NCBI GenBank assembly: GCA_964519955.1
Contig: CAZFLM010000006.1
Location: forward strand, 1 to 64,000
Reading direction: 5' to 3'
Length of the DNA: 64,000 bases
From: CAZFLM01 sp964519955
GTDB lineage: Bacteria > Armatimonadota > Chthonomonadetes > Chthonomonadales > CAJBBX01
The notes under the pieces were generated by a model. It was not told the DNA's origin. It searched no databases and saw only the letters and a list, made by a program, of their open reading frames with translations. The position numbers were made by a program, and so were the translations under genes. Positions 16,501-24,824 of this stretch are shown in pieces (positions within the stretch are counted from its first letter, which is position 1; each line of letters opens with the position of its first letter).

Positions 16501-16716
16501 CAGCGTTCCACCGCCCGCCGCCGCAACCTTGTCGATGGCCTGCTGGATCGCCGGCGCTGCATCGGCGCCCGAGGGCGGCGCTTTGAGCGTCTGGACCGCG
16601 ATGATGACGTCTTCTGAGGGGTAGTCGCTCTTCACGACCGCCGCGGGGCCTCCCTGGGCGGCACACGGAGCGGCGAGAATGGCGAGCAGGGCGACAAGGC
16701 GGTGGACAGGGCGCAT
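13579..16716 (-). CDS. secreted double beta-helix protein (pectate-lyase-3-like)
   Basis: A 1045-aa exported protein. The signal peptide spans about residues 1-22 (MRPVHRLVALLAILAAPCAA). Two homologous halves each open with a GH55/pectate-lyase-3-type module: AIQQAIDKVAAAGGGTLFL.EGRYRL in the first half, and ALQTALDKAGKLGGTVYLAAGRYKI starting about 490 residues later. Each is followed by long Asn/Gly-rich beta-helix repeats containing GVxxLSIWYPEQ / GLTVWYPEQ and PYPWTIQ / PYPWTVQ. The C-terminal ~170 residues look like a carbohydrate-binding or jelly-roll domain. The ATG at 16716 has GGAG six bases upstream; an earlier in-frame start at 16875 would give a signal-less extension. It probably binds or cleaves a polysaccharide outside the cell; catalytic residues are not identified. 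Confidence 0.85.
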   Translation of the reverse strand: MRPVHRLVALLAILAAPCAAQGGPAAVVKSDYPSEDVIIAVQTLKAPPSGADAAPAIQQAIDKVAAAGGGTLFLAEGRYRLAAPLTLKEGVVLRGEKPFAGSDAKGNWVAFDGRGTVLMPVSGRGSADGPAAITMERGTGVTDLSIWYPEQRAEDIQPYPWTIQGSAKVSGDNYTVRNVLFVNPYQAMRFGPEWNELHTIQDVCGTPLKTGIFVDTCTDIGRLTNVDFSATYWQAANLLGAPSGGTAKAALRAALLQDAVGVDMLRSDWEYQYRVRVAGYGIGFRYRPGAQGTTNGVMYDCKALGCRVGLEIVEMNGVGLAATNCYFDGTEAGVVTRPSYTAVAQLNDCRVWSDSGAGMRLEGRGTVTACRTQFESPCPMLDAASGRVTALGCLFVPRSPGAGAPDIRLGPGVKVARILACAQSRAGGAPARVSHADGSDIVVDGRPLELTTPRAHPGNPVPLARPKSSALVLASECGVSPSAADNTRALQTALDKAGKLGGTVYLAAGRYKIAGSLVVPGGVEFRGSFDVPHHTQSAGSVLLATGGRGQEQGTALIRLKPGSGVRGLTVWYPEQNIAEPVPYPWTVQSLGPNCWATDVTIGNGWQGFDFYTHPSTGHRIRYPGGGLFRRGVFVSKSDRGVVEDVQFNPHYMARIPADLPHPTYQGDPFGRVIAYQQANLEGLVFGSCKNEQILRTFLYSALDGLKFANDGGGTSGVVVNHGTDAGSRAVTFEALSPDGLDLYNTQLVVLGTSQVGAVVTLPAFTGGARLFNSQIWAPGTMAVLDGPGKVVLQQFNNLTGPVRASAAKVLLHAGCFQGAWQPAVTLGGGPTDSQVIACLQPKGFIVAGAASDTLQTGNSPLPKVRPGPTTFGSTLAPGQPRPDVDALQEQGGGQRAVSGLQCRVAEGAGHDGAAAIRYAGNADNPDHSYSYCRLFTTKVIVHPDTVLSYWMKPSNALSRKTALDLLFDDGGTLRDSGAADTTGRGAHPGTDRGTVGQWEHIVVPLGHKAGDAVTTIMAAFDGRPGGGPFETLFSDIRLYRQSEAK

Positions 16717-16905
16717 GGCGTTCTCCGATCGGCGACAGGCGAGCCCGAGCGGCCCGCCGGCCCACAGTTCACCGCCGACCGCGCTCGCTCCTACCTCCCA
16801 CACCCACCATCCGAGCCGGGAGCGTGAGCGACCGGTCTGCTGCGTCCCGCACGCTGTCGCGGCGGCGGGTACCATGAGGACGCATCTTCTGTTCGGAGGA
16901 AGTCT

Positions 16906-17715
16906 GTGACAACAGCACTACTGGCCGCCCTGGCCCTCGGCATCGTCGCCGCCGCGCCGGCCCCGCGCGTGGAGTTCATCGCCCATCGAGGCGAGTCCGC
17001 CGACGCGCCGGAGAACACCCTGGCTGCGTTCCGCCTCGCCTGGGAGCGCCACGACACCGCGATCGAGCTGGACACGCACCTGACGAGCGACGGCAAGCTC
17101 GTGGTGAGCCACGACGGCAACACGAAGCGCACGACCGGCGTCGACAAGGTCATCAAGGACACGCCGCTCGCGGAACTGGAGGCGCTCGATGCGGGCAAGT
17201 GGAAGGGCGCCCAGTTCGCCGGCGAGAAGCTGCCGACGCTGCTGAGCGCGCTCGAGACGATCCCGGACAAGTGCCGCTGCTTCATCGAGATCAAGTGCGG
17301 CCCCGAGGCTGTGCCGGAGTTGGTGCGCGTGATCAAGCAGTCCGGCAAGAAGCCCTCGCAGCTCGTGCTCATCAGCTTCAGCGCGGATGCGCTCGCGGCG
17401 GCCAAACGCGCGCTGCCCAGGCTGCGGGCCTACTACCTGGCCTCGACCCGCCGCGACCCCGAGACCGGCGAGTGGAGCCCCTCCGTCGAGGACCTGATCG
17501 CCAGGGCGAAGGACATGCGCATCGACGGCCTGGATCTCGCGATGTCGCCCTGCCCGGATGCCGCGTTCGTGCGCGAGGTGAGGAACGCGTGCCTCGGCCT
17601 CTACGCGTGGACCGTCGACGACCCGGAGATGGCGAGGCGCCTGGTTGCCGCGGGCGTCGACGGCATCACGTCGAACCGCCCCGCGCGCCTGCGCGAGCAG
17701 TTGCAGCCCAAGTAG
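16906..17715 (+). CDS. secreted glycerophosphodiester phosphodiesterase
   Basis: A 269-aa GDPD with an N-terminal hydrophobic export signal (about 2-20). The catalytic pattern is complete: H27-R28 in AHRGESADAPENT, E54 and D56 in ELDTHLTSDG, H69 in VSHDGN, then IEIK, and the C-terminal YAWTVDDP..MARRLVAAGVDGI. The family hydrolyses glycerophosphodiesters to glycerol-3-phosphate and an alcohol. The GTG start at 16906 has GGAGGAAG upstream. It is divergent from the beta-helix gene. Confidence 0.92.
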   Translation: MTTALLAALALGIVAAAPAPRVEFIAHRGESADAPENTLAAFRLAWERHDTAIELDTHLTSDGKLVVSHDGNTKRTTGVDKVIKDTPLAELEALDAGKWKGAQFAGEKLPTLLSALETIPDKCRCFIEIKCGPEAVPELVRVIKQSGKKPSQLVLISFSADALAAAKRALPRLRAYYLASTRRDPETGEWSPSVEDLIARAKDMRIDGLDLAMSPCPDAAFVREVRNACLGLYAWTVDDPEMARRLVAAGVDGITSNRPARLREQLQPK

Positions 17716-17719
17716 CCGC

Positions 17720-17770
17720 CCGCAACCGGAAGCCCCCGCCCCTTGCGGGAGGGGGCTGGGGGAGGGGTCG
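17720..17770. repeat. palindromic repeat family E
   Basis: Contains CCCCCGCCCC-TTGC-GGGAGGGGG, a strong GC hairpin, preceded by CGCAACCGGAAG and followed by CTGGGGGAGGGGTCG. It recurs at 44322-44412 after the MgtC gene. It could act as a terminator-like structure after the GDPD gene, but no U-tract follows. Confidence 0.7.
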
Positions 17771-17824
17771 CCGCCGCGTCTATCGGAGACCCCGGCCAAG
17801 GAGAAGACGCTGTCCACGCCTGAG

Positions 17825-19270
17825 ATGACCACGTCACCCACTCCCGCCCGCGACACGGCGCTCGACGCCCTCCGCGGGCTGGCCGTCTTCCTCATGGTCG
17901 CCGCCGGCCTCATGCCGTGGGGCCCGGCCAACGTGCTGCCTGGCTGGATGTACCACGCCCAGGAGCCGCCGCCGACCCACGAGTTCAACCCGAACCTGCC
18001 CGGCATCACCTGGGTCGATCTGGTCTTCCCAACGTTCCTCTTCGCGATGGGCGCGGCCATCCCGCTCGCCTACTCGCGCCGCCTCGACCGCGGCGACAGC
18101 AGGCGCACGATCTTCGCCCACACGCTGAGCCGCGGCGCGCTCCTTGTCTGGTTCGCCATCTTCCGCAACTACGTCACGCCCTACAAGATCGACGCGAACC
18201 CGACGGCGGCCACGCAGGGGTACGCGCTCGCGGCCCTCGCGCTGCTCTTCGCCATGTTTACGCGCGTGCCGGACGGTTGGCGCGGCTGGCGCGAGTGGGC
18301 GCTGCGGGCAGTGGGCTTCGGAGGTGGCGGCGCGCTGCTCTGGGTGCTGTACCACGGCACCGGGCGCCCGTTCTCCCTCGGCGACAGCGACATCATCCTG
18401 ATGATCCTGGCCAACATGGCTGTCCTCGGCGCGGGCGTCTGGCTGTGTACTCGAGGCAGCCTCACCGCGCGCCTGCTCGCGATGGGGCTGGCGGCCGGCG
18501 CGCACCTCGCGTCGTCGTCGCCAGGCTGGGTGCAGGACCTCTACAACGTCGCGCAGCTCCCGTTCTGGCCGCACTGGACCTTCGGCTGGTTCTTCCAGCT
18601 CGCGTTCGCCAAGTACCTCGTGGTCGTCCTGCCCGGCACGATCGTGGGAGACCTGCTGGTCGCGTGGCGCGGTTCGAAGGCGGAACAGAACGCTCCTGGA
18701 TCGAGCGCCCGGTGGATTGCTGCGGCGCTGCTGTGCGCGGCGACGGTGGTCGATCTGCTCGCCGGGCTCTGGTCGCGGCACGTACTGGGCGCGACGCTGA
18801 TCGCGGCCGTCCTCGTGCTCGCCGCTCTGCGCCTGGCCGCGCGGCCCGCCACCTCCACGCAGCGCCTCGTCGGCGATCTGCTGCGGTGGGGCGGGGCGCT
18901 GCTGGCGCTCGGGCTGGTGCTGGAGCCGTTCGAGGGCGGCATCAAGAAGGACCCGGCGACATTGAGCTACCTGCTCGTGACGCCGGCGCTCGGCTGTCTC
19001 CTGCTGAGCGCGCTGCTGGTGCTCACGGCGCAGTGCCGGCGTCCGCGCGCGGTGGGGCTCCTGGCGGACATGGGGCGCAATCCGATGGTCGGCTACGTGG
19101 GGATGCAGCAGTTGGTTCTGCCGGTACTGGTGCTTACGGGGCTCGATGTACGGCTCTCTGGCTGGTTTGCCAGCCCCTGGATGGCGGGGCTTCTCGGCGC
19201 GCTGGAGACGCTTGTGCTGGCGTACGTCGTGCGCCTGTGCAATCGATGGCGGCTATACTGGCGGACGTGA
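17825..19270 (+). CDS. DUF5009-type membrane protein (acyltransferase-like)
   Basis: A 481-aa protein with about 11-12 membrane segments. The N-terminus DALRGLAVFLMV and the segment GITWVDLVFPTFLFAMGAAIPLA are typical of the DUF5009/heparan-alpha-glucosaminide N-acetyltransferase-like family. These proteins may acetylate sugars across the membrane. The GNPMVGYVG-like motif near the end (RNPMVGYVGMQQL) also fits. ATG 17825 lacks a Shine-Dalgarno, whereas an in-frame CTG at 17810 lies six bases after AAGGAG. The true start may therefore be CTG. Substrate unknown. Confidence 0.82.
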   Translation: MTTSPTPARDTALDALRGLAVFLMVAAGLMPWGPANVLPGWMYHAQEPPPTHEFNPNLPGITWVDLVFPTFLFAMGAAIPLAYSRRLDRGDSRRTIFAHTLSRGALLVWFAIFRNYVTPYKIDANPTAATQGYALAALALLFAMFTRVPDGWRGWREWALRAVGFGGGGALLWVLYHGTGRPFSLGDSDIILMILANMAVLGAGVWLCTRGSLTARLLAMGLAAGAHLASSSPGWVQDLYNVAQLPFWPHWTFGWFFQLAFAKYLVVVLPGTIVGDLLVAWRGSKAEQNAPGSSARWIAAALLCAATVVDLLAGLWSRHVLGATLIAAVLVLAALRLAARPATSTQRLVGDLLRWGGALLALGLVLEPFEGGIKKDPATLSYLLVTPALGCLLLSALLVLTAQCRRPRAVGLLADMGRNPMVGYVGMQQLVLPVLVLTGLDVRLSGWFASPWMAGLLGALETLVLAYVVRLCNRWRLYWRT

Positions 19271-19400
19271 GAGCGCAGGGCAACCGGGCGTCGCCTCGCC
19301 GCGTACGCGCCATAGTGGTTGGCGAGTTGGGAGCTGGAACGACGTCGCGCATGCCTTGGCCTGGTGATGCGCATCGGCTCCGCGGTGGAGGGGAGATTCG

Positions 19401-19763
19401 ATGGCGTTCGAGATCAGCGAGGCGGGGGATGGCAACCTTCTGGAGATCCGCGTGTCCGGCGTACTCGAGGCCGGCGATGCGGAGGCGATCACCGCCGCCG
19501 TGTGTGAGGCTGCGGCACGCCGCAACTGCCGGCGCTGCCTGATCGATGTGCGCGGGCTCCGCGGCCGGCTGAATGTCATCGGCACGTACACGATGGTGGA
19601 GAGCTACCCGGCCGGCCAACTGCGTGTGAAGACAGCCGTCGTCGATCTGCCGGAGCACGCGGAGTACTACAACTTCCACGAAACCGCGGCGCAGAACCGG
19701 ATGCACTGGGTTCGGTACTTTAACTCCTGCGAGGAGGCTCAGGAATGGCTCTCGGACGCCTAG
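19401..19763 (+). CDS. SpoIIAA/STAS-like protein
   Basis: A 120-aa soluble protein. Its order of strands and helices (LEIRVSGVL, AITAAVCEAA, RRCLIDVRGLRG, YTMVESYP, KTAVVDLPEH, then WVRYFNSCEEAQEWL) matches the SpoIIAA-like family. The last motif usually reads as a short strand plus an EAxxWL helix. Such proteins are thought to bind lipids or act as small regulatory modules; no phosphorylated serine motif can be assigned. ATG 19401 has GGAGGGGAG upstream. It is a single gene. Confidence 0.78.
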   Translation: MAFEISEAGDGNLLEIRVSGVLEAGDAEAITAAVCEAAARRNCRRCLIDVRGLRGRLNVIGTYTMVESYPAGQLRVKTAVVDLPEHAEYYNFHETAAQNRMHWVRYFNSCEEAQEWLSDA

Positions 19764-19820
19764 CCCGAGCCGGTGCGCGCCCGGCCGGGCTGTGCCCGCT
19801 AGCCTGGATCATGCACGAGT

Positions 19821-19853
19821 GCAGTGGTGGGATGGGCCTCCGTGCCCGTCCGG
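19821..19853. repeat. repeat family A, single diverged unit
   Basis: GTGGTGGGATGGGCCTCCG followed by TGCCCGTCC. This is the same variant as 7561-7594. It lies between convergent genes. Confidence 0.65.
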
Positions 19854-19875
19854 TGCGAGTCATGAATAGGTCAGC

Positions 19876-21057
19876 CTAGGCGGCCGCCTCTTCCCGCGGG
19901 ATCGGCCCCGCCGGCAGCATCCGCGTCACGCTGAACGACCCCAGCGCGATGGCCATGCCGACCCAGAATGGGATCTGATAGCTCTGGTAGTGCTGCCAGA
20001 GCCACGCCCCACCTATTGGTACCGTGACCGCGGCTATATGGTTCATTGTGGTGCCCATGGAAAGGCAGGGGGTCAGCTCGTCCTTGCGCACGATACGATG
20101 GAGGTACGTCGTAAACCCGACCGAGAAGCTGAACAGGACGTTGTCGAGGATGTAGAGGAAGTACAGCACCCCGATCTTCGTGATGGACGAGTAGCCGACG
20201 AAGACGAGGATGAGCCCAACCGCGTAGAAGCTCAGGGGGTCGCGCTCGCCCTTCTTGTCCACGATGCGGCCGATCCGCGGCGCCGTCATCGCGATCAGGA
20301 TCGAGTTGAGGAACTGCAGCGCCAGCATGTGCTGCAGCGGCACGTGGTACACCGTGACGAGCGCAAACGTGGCGAAGATCGAGAAGATCTGCCGCCGGCA
20401 GCCCTCCAGGAACGTGAGCAGGTAGTAGAGCCCGTACTCCTTCCGCAGCACGATCGCCGCCCGCGGCGCGCCGGCCGCGTGGGTGGAGAGCAGCGAGCAC
20501 AGAACCGCCGACGCCGCGATGCACACGCCTGCGATGTGGAAGTAGATCGGGTAGTGCCCCTTGCCCAGGATTTGCGATAACAGCCACGACGCGCCCAGCC
20601 CTGTCACCGTCGCTGTGGCCCCGATCGCCCCCATCCGCCCCAGGTGCCGCCCGCCCTCGCGCCCCTTCGCCAGCGCCAGCGTGATGGCCGGTCCCACCGC
20701 CGAGTAGAGGTGGAAGCCCACGGACCAGAACACGGATATGCCGACGAGCGCGGCGTAGCTGGGCATGTGCCCGGTGAAGCCGACCCCGACCGCCGTGATC
20801 ATCAGCCCCAGCCCTGCGATCCGCGCCTCCGCCAGCGCCGCCAGCGACCCCGCCGTCAGCGCCGCCAGCAGCCCGGGGAACTCCCGCATCGACTCAAGCC
20901 GCCCCAGGTCGAACGGCTGCCCGTGGGTCACGTCGCGGAAGTAGTTCTGGAACACGCCGTTGTAGATGGCGAAGCCGAAGGAGAAGAGGAAGGTCAGCAG
21001 GCTGAAGTAGAGCCAATCGCGCTTGAGCGTGCGCTCGGACATGTCGGTAGGCAGCAT
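19876..21057 (-). CDS. major facilitator superfamily transporter
   Basis: A protein of about 393 aa with roughly 12 hydrophobic segments. These include WLYFSLLTFLFSFGFAIYN at the start, a G-rich loop with RLGRMGAIGATATV in the middle, and a cytoplasmic loop PRIGRIVDKKGERD equivalent to the conserved MFS loop between helices 8 and 9. Substrate unknown. Starts at 21057 or 21042 (MSERTLKRDW) are both possible and neither has a clear Shine-Dalgarno. TATACT lies five bases before the 21057 ATG, so a leaderless or near-leaderless transcript from 21042 is conceivable. Confidence 0.85.
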   Translation of the reverse strand: MLPTDMSERTLKRDWLYFSLLTFLFSFGFAIYNGVFQNYFRDVTHGQPFDLGRLESMREFPGLLAALTAGSLAALAEARIAGLGLMITAVGVGFTGHMPSYAALVGISVFWSVGFHLYSAVGPAITLALAKGREGGRHLGRMGAIGATATVTGLGASWLLSQILGKGHYPIYFHIAGVCIAASAVLCSLLSTHAAGAPRAAIVLRKEYGLYYLLTFLEGCRRQIFSIFATFALVTVYHVPLQHMLALQFLNSILIAMTAPRIGRIVDKKGERDPLSFYAVGLILVFVGYSSITKIGVLYFLYILDNVLFSFSVGFTTYLHRIVRKDELTPCLSMGTTMNHIAAVTVPIGGAWLWQHYQSYQIPFWVGMAIALGSFSVTRMLPAGPIPREEAAA

Positions 21058-21168
21058 GGCGAAGTATAGCACGCGGCCGGGGGTGGGGAAGGACTCCTCG
21101 TCGCCACGGTCGAATGCCTCTGTGTCGTTTGTCTCTCAAACGCAGACTTCCGCGAAGGAGAACAGGCC

Positions 21169-22293
21169 GTGGACGAGGCACGACGTTGGTTTCGGTTCAT
21201 CCCGCCCGGGGTGTTGTTCACGCTCGAAACGCTGCTGCTGTTCACCATCCTAACGTGGCCCAACGCGGGGGAGTGTTGGCGCGGGGCGAAGGAGGGGCCG
21301 CTCGCCTTGCCCATCGCGGTGTTTGCCGCTGCGTGGGCATGCGGGGCAGTGCTGGGGCATGTCCACCACGGCCTGTGGGGACTGCGCTGGTACAGCAGGT
21401 TCCGCCCCCATCAAGCAGCATTGGTTCGACAGCTCATTGGCGAGGAGTTGCTCCAGGTCGACTGCCTTGGTAAGGCGAGCGATGGCGGCGGCCCGCTCGG
21501 GAAGGACGATCAGGTGAGCGAAGACGCAGCCTGGCTCGTGATCACGTGTCTCTGGAACGAGCGCCTTGAGACCAACCTAGCATTCAAGACTGCGATCGGG
21601 CGCAACAACAGCCTTGCCGACATCACCCACGGGGCCTGCTCGGCGCTCGTGGGTGCATGCCTGTGTGGTCTGCTTGCCCTCGTCGCGACTGTGGGGCTCA
21701 TGTGCGCGGGGGCATTCCGTACAGAGTGGCACCCCAGTACGGCCGAGGTGGTGTGCAGGTTCGGCGCGGCTGGGCTACTGTGGCTCTCAGTGTTCCTTTG
21801 GCATCGCTGGGTGGCGGACCGGCTGGTCGGCCAGTACGACGCTGCCCTGGGCATCCTGACGGTGGATTGCCTTCGCAGCGCGCAGAGGCCGGCCAACCCA
21901 GCGTTGCCCAAGAGCAGAGGGGCTGAGGCCGAGGCTCCGGTCGTAACGATCCCGACTGAGCACTGGAACAGGTTGATCGGACGTCGCCCGCCCCACACGG
22001 TTGCGTCGCTAACCCGGGATGGGGCAAACCTCTGGGGGGCTCGTGTCACGGTCGCCCCGGTCAAGTGCGTTCAGGAGCCTTGTGGGGTACTGTCGGTCGC
22101 TCTGATGTGCGACCCTGGTGCCACGGCGAACGACCCCGACGGGTCTGAGTGCATCAGGGCTATCATCGCTGAGGGCGCCGCGGGCGTTCGGGCAAACGCG
22201 GGGAAGGTGCGTGGTACGTACTATGGCAAGGGTGCCAACGTGCTTGTTGTGGACGCCTTCGAGTCTGCACAGGCGACTTCGGACGCCACCTGA
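21169..22293 (+). CDS. membrane protein of unknown function
   Basis: A 374-aa protein I do not recognise. Four hydrophobic segments are visible at about 10-30, 47-68, 155-182 and 191-214. A cytoplasmic loop lies between the second and third, and a soluble C-terminal domain of about 150 residues follows. Segments three and four are rich in Cys, Leu and Ala. The GTG start at 21169 has AAGGAG upstream. Codon use looks less GC-biased than in neighbouring housekeeping genes, and it lies at the edge of a run of accessory genes, so recent acquisition is possible. The topology is loosely like membrane-anchored effector or sensor proteins, but nothing specific can be claimed. Confidence 0.7.
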   Translation: MDEARRWFRFIPPGVLFTLETLLLFTILTWPNAGECWRGAKEGPLALPIAVFAAAWACGAVLGHVHHGLWGLRWYSRFRPHQAALVRQLIGEELLQVDCLGKASDGGGPLGKDDQVSEDAAWLVITCLWNERLETNLAFKTAIGRNNSLADITHGACSALVGACLCGLLALVATVGLMCAGAFRTEWHPSTAEVVCRFGAAGLLWLSVFLWHRWVADRLVGQYDAALGILTVDCLRSAQRPANPALPKSRGAEAEAPVVTIPTEHWNRLIGRRPPHTVASLTRDGANLWGARVTVAPVKCVQEPCGVLSVALMCDPGATANDPDGSECIRAIIAEGAAGVRANAGKVRGTYYGKGANVLVVDAFESAQATSDAT

Positions 22294-22338
22294 CGTGGCT
22301 GCCGCCATCAGCCTTGACGCGCGCGCCAACCCTCACGG

Positions 22339-22614
22339 TCAGTACCGGATCTCGAACCCCGAGAACTCGCCGGTCGCCGCAAGCCACTCGGAGCGGACCT
22401 CGTCGACCTCCGCCTCGCTGGGACCGTGCTGCGCCCAGGCGATGAGCTGGCCCAAGTCGGCGCGCTCGCCCTCCGCCAGGATCTCCACGCCCCCGTCCGG
22501 CAGGTTGCGCACCCAGCCTCGCAGGGCGAGCCGCGACGCCTCCCGCTGCGTGTACCAGCGGAAGCACACCCCCTGCACATGCCCCGTCACCACCAGATGG
22601 CAGCGCTCAGCCAT
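22339..22614 (-). CDS. acyP: acylphosphatase
   Basis: A 91-aa acylphosphatase of standard length. VTGHVQGVCFRWYTQREA carries the catalytic Arg19, and GWVRNLPDGGVEI carries Asn37. Family enzymes hydrolyse acyl phosphates. The ATG at 22614 has GAGGAG upstream on the minus strand. Confidence 0.95.
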   Translation of the reverse strand: MAERCHLVVTGHVQGVCFRWYTQREASRLALRGWVRNLPDGGVEILAEGERADLGQLIAWAQHGPSEAEVDEVRSEWLAATGEFSGFEIRY

Positions 22615-22644
22615 GGCTCACTCCTCAGGCGGTCATCTGGGCGG

Positions 22645-22827
22645 CTAGGCCGCTTGGCCAGTGGACGGGTTGCGGGAAGCGTGGGCCTCGACACGACGTC
22701 GCTCAAGTTCGTCTGCCGCGCGACGCCAGTACGCGAGCTGCTCCTCGACTGTCATGCCGCGGAGTTCCTCCATGATGCGTGCCGAGCCTTGGCGCTTCAT
22801 CTCCACGCAGTCAAACACCTTGTTCAT
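22645..22827 (-). CDS. small antitoxin-like partner of the PIN protein
   Basis: A 60-aa protein containing VFDCVEMKRQGSARI, then GMTVEEQLAYWRRAADEL and a charged C-terminal helix. This composition is known to me from small proteins that sit next to PIN-domain toxins of the same type. Its start lies inside the end of the PIN gene (17-bp overlap), so the PIN gene is translated first. It is probably the antitoxin or a regulatory partner; this is inferred from pairing and size. No DNA-binding domain is obvious. Confidence 0.75.
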   Translation of the reverse strand: MNKVFDCVEMKRQGSARIMEELRGMTVEEQLAYWRRAADELERRRVEAHASRNPSTGQAA

Positions 22828-23278
22828 CGGCTACCACCTCCGGCGGCGAGTGGATGGCGATCGGGCTGTAGCCCGCCGCCACGTTCACAGCGTTGTATAG
22901 CGGGATGCGCCGGTAGTTGACGATGTGCCGGAAGCTCCAGCTCACGATCAGAGCGCAGCCCGATACGGTGGCCAACGCGACGTGAAGGGCATCCGTCGCC
23001 GATCCGCCGCCGACCACTCCCGCGGCGATGTATCGTTCGTGCAGGCTGTATGCATCGTCGGGCGAACCGGCCTTGGCCGCAAGGGCGAGCATCTCGTCGA
23101 GCAGCTCCCGCACGCGGGCAGGTGCGACCCGGACCTCGCGGTCCACGATCGGGCCGACGACGAGATCGAGCCGCCCATCACGCACCATGTCGAAGAACGC
23201 GGCCGAGGGCTTCGCGAACTCCTCGTCGAAGACTCCGCCGAACACCGACGTGTCGGCGTACACCCTCGGGACATGCAT
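22811..23278 (-). CDS. PIN-domain protein (VapC-like toxin candidate)
   Basis: A 155-aa PIN-fold protein. The N-terminal strand YADTSV places Asp9, VDREV gives Glu48, and TDALHVALA gives Asp96. The segment SWSFRHIVN replaces the usual last acidic motif, as is typical in one PIN subgroup. The C-terminal YNAVNVAAGYSPIAIHSPPEV is also typical of that subgroup. PIN proteins of toxin-antitoxin pairs are Mg-dependent RNases. Toxin-first order is the reverse of classical vapBC. Confidence 0.85.
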   Translation of the reverse strand: MHVPRVYADTSVFGGVFDEEFAKPSAAFFDMVRDGRLDLVVGPIVDREVRVAPARVRELLDEMLALAAKAGSPDDAYSLHERYIAAGVVGGGSATDALHVALATVSGCALIVSWSFRHIVNYRRIPLYNAVNVAAGYSPIAIHSPPEVVADEQGV

Positions 23279-23327
23279 CGCCTATGCCTCCCCCAGCCCC
23301 AATCCCCAGGTCCCAAGTCCCAAGTCC

Positions 23328-24584
<1,257 letters not shown>

Positions 24585-24824
24585 GCTGCGTGGGTGCTCC
24601 TTGATGCAGGTCTGACCAGGGCCTATTGTAGCACGGGTCTCCACGAACGGGCCGCCGTCCTGCTGGCGCCTCGCTACTCGCAGAACTGAGCGAACTTGCT
24701 CTGCGTAGAAGGATATGGCGCAGGCCACCCGAAAGTAGCCACAACAGTGCACGTGCGCTCGCAAGGGAGTTCGTACCGCACGCTGGCAGCGCGAGCGAGC
24801 GGATGCGGTGCAGGGAGTGGCGGG

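Noticed and set aside
16717..16875. Extended N-terminus of the beta-helix protein
   Set aside because: The signal peptide begins at 16716 with its own Shine-Dalgarno; upstream residues would bury it.
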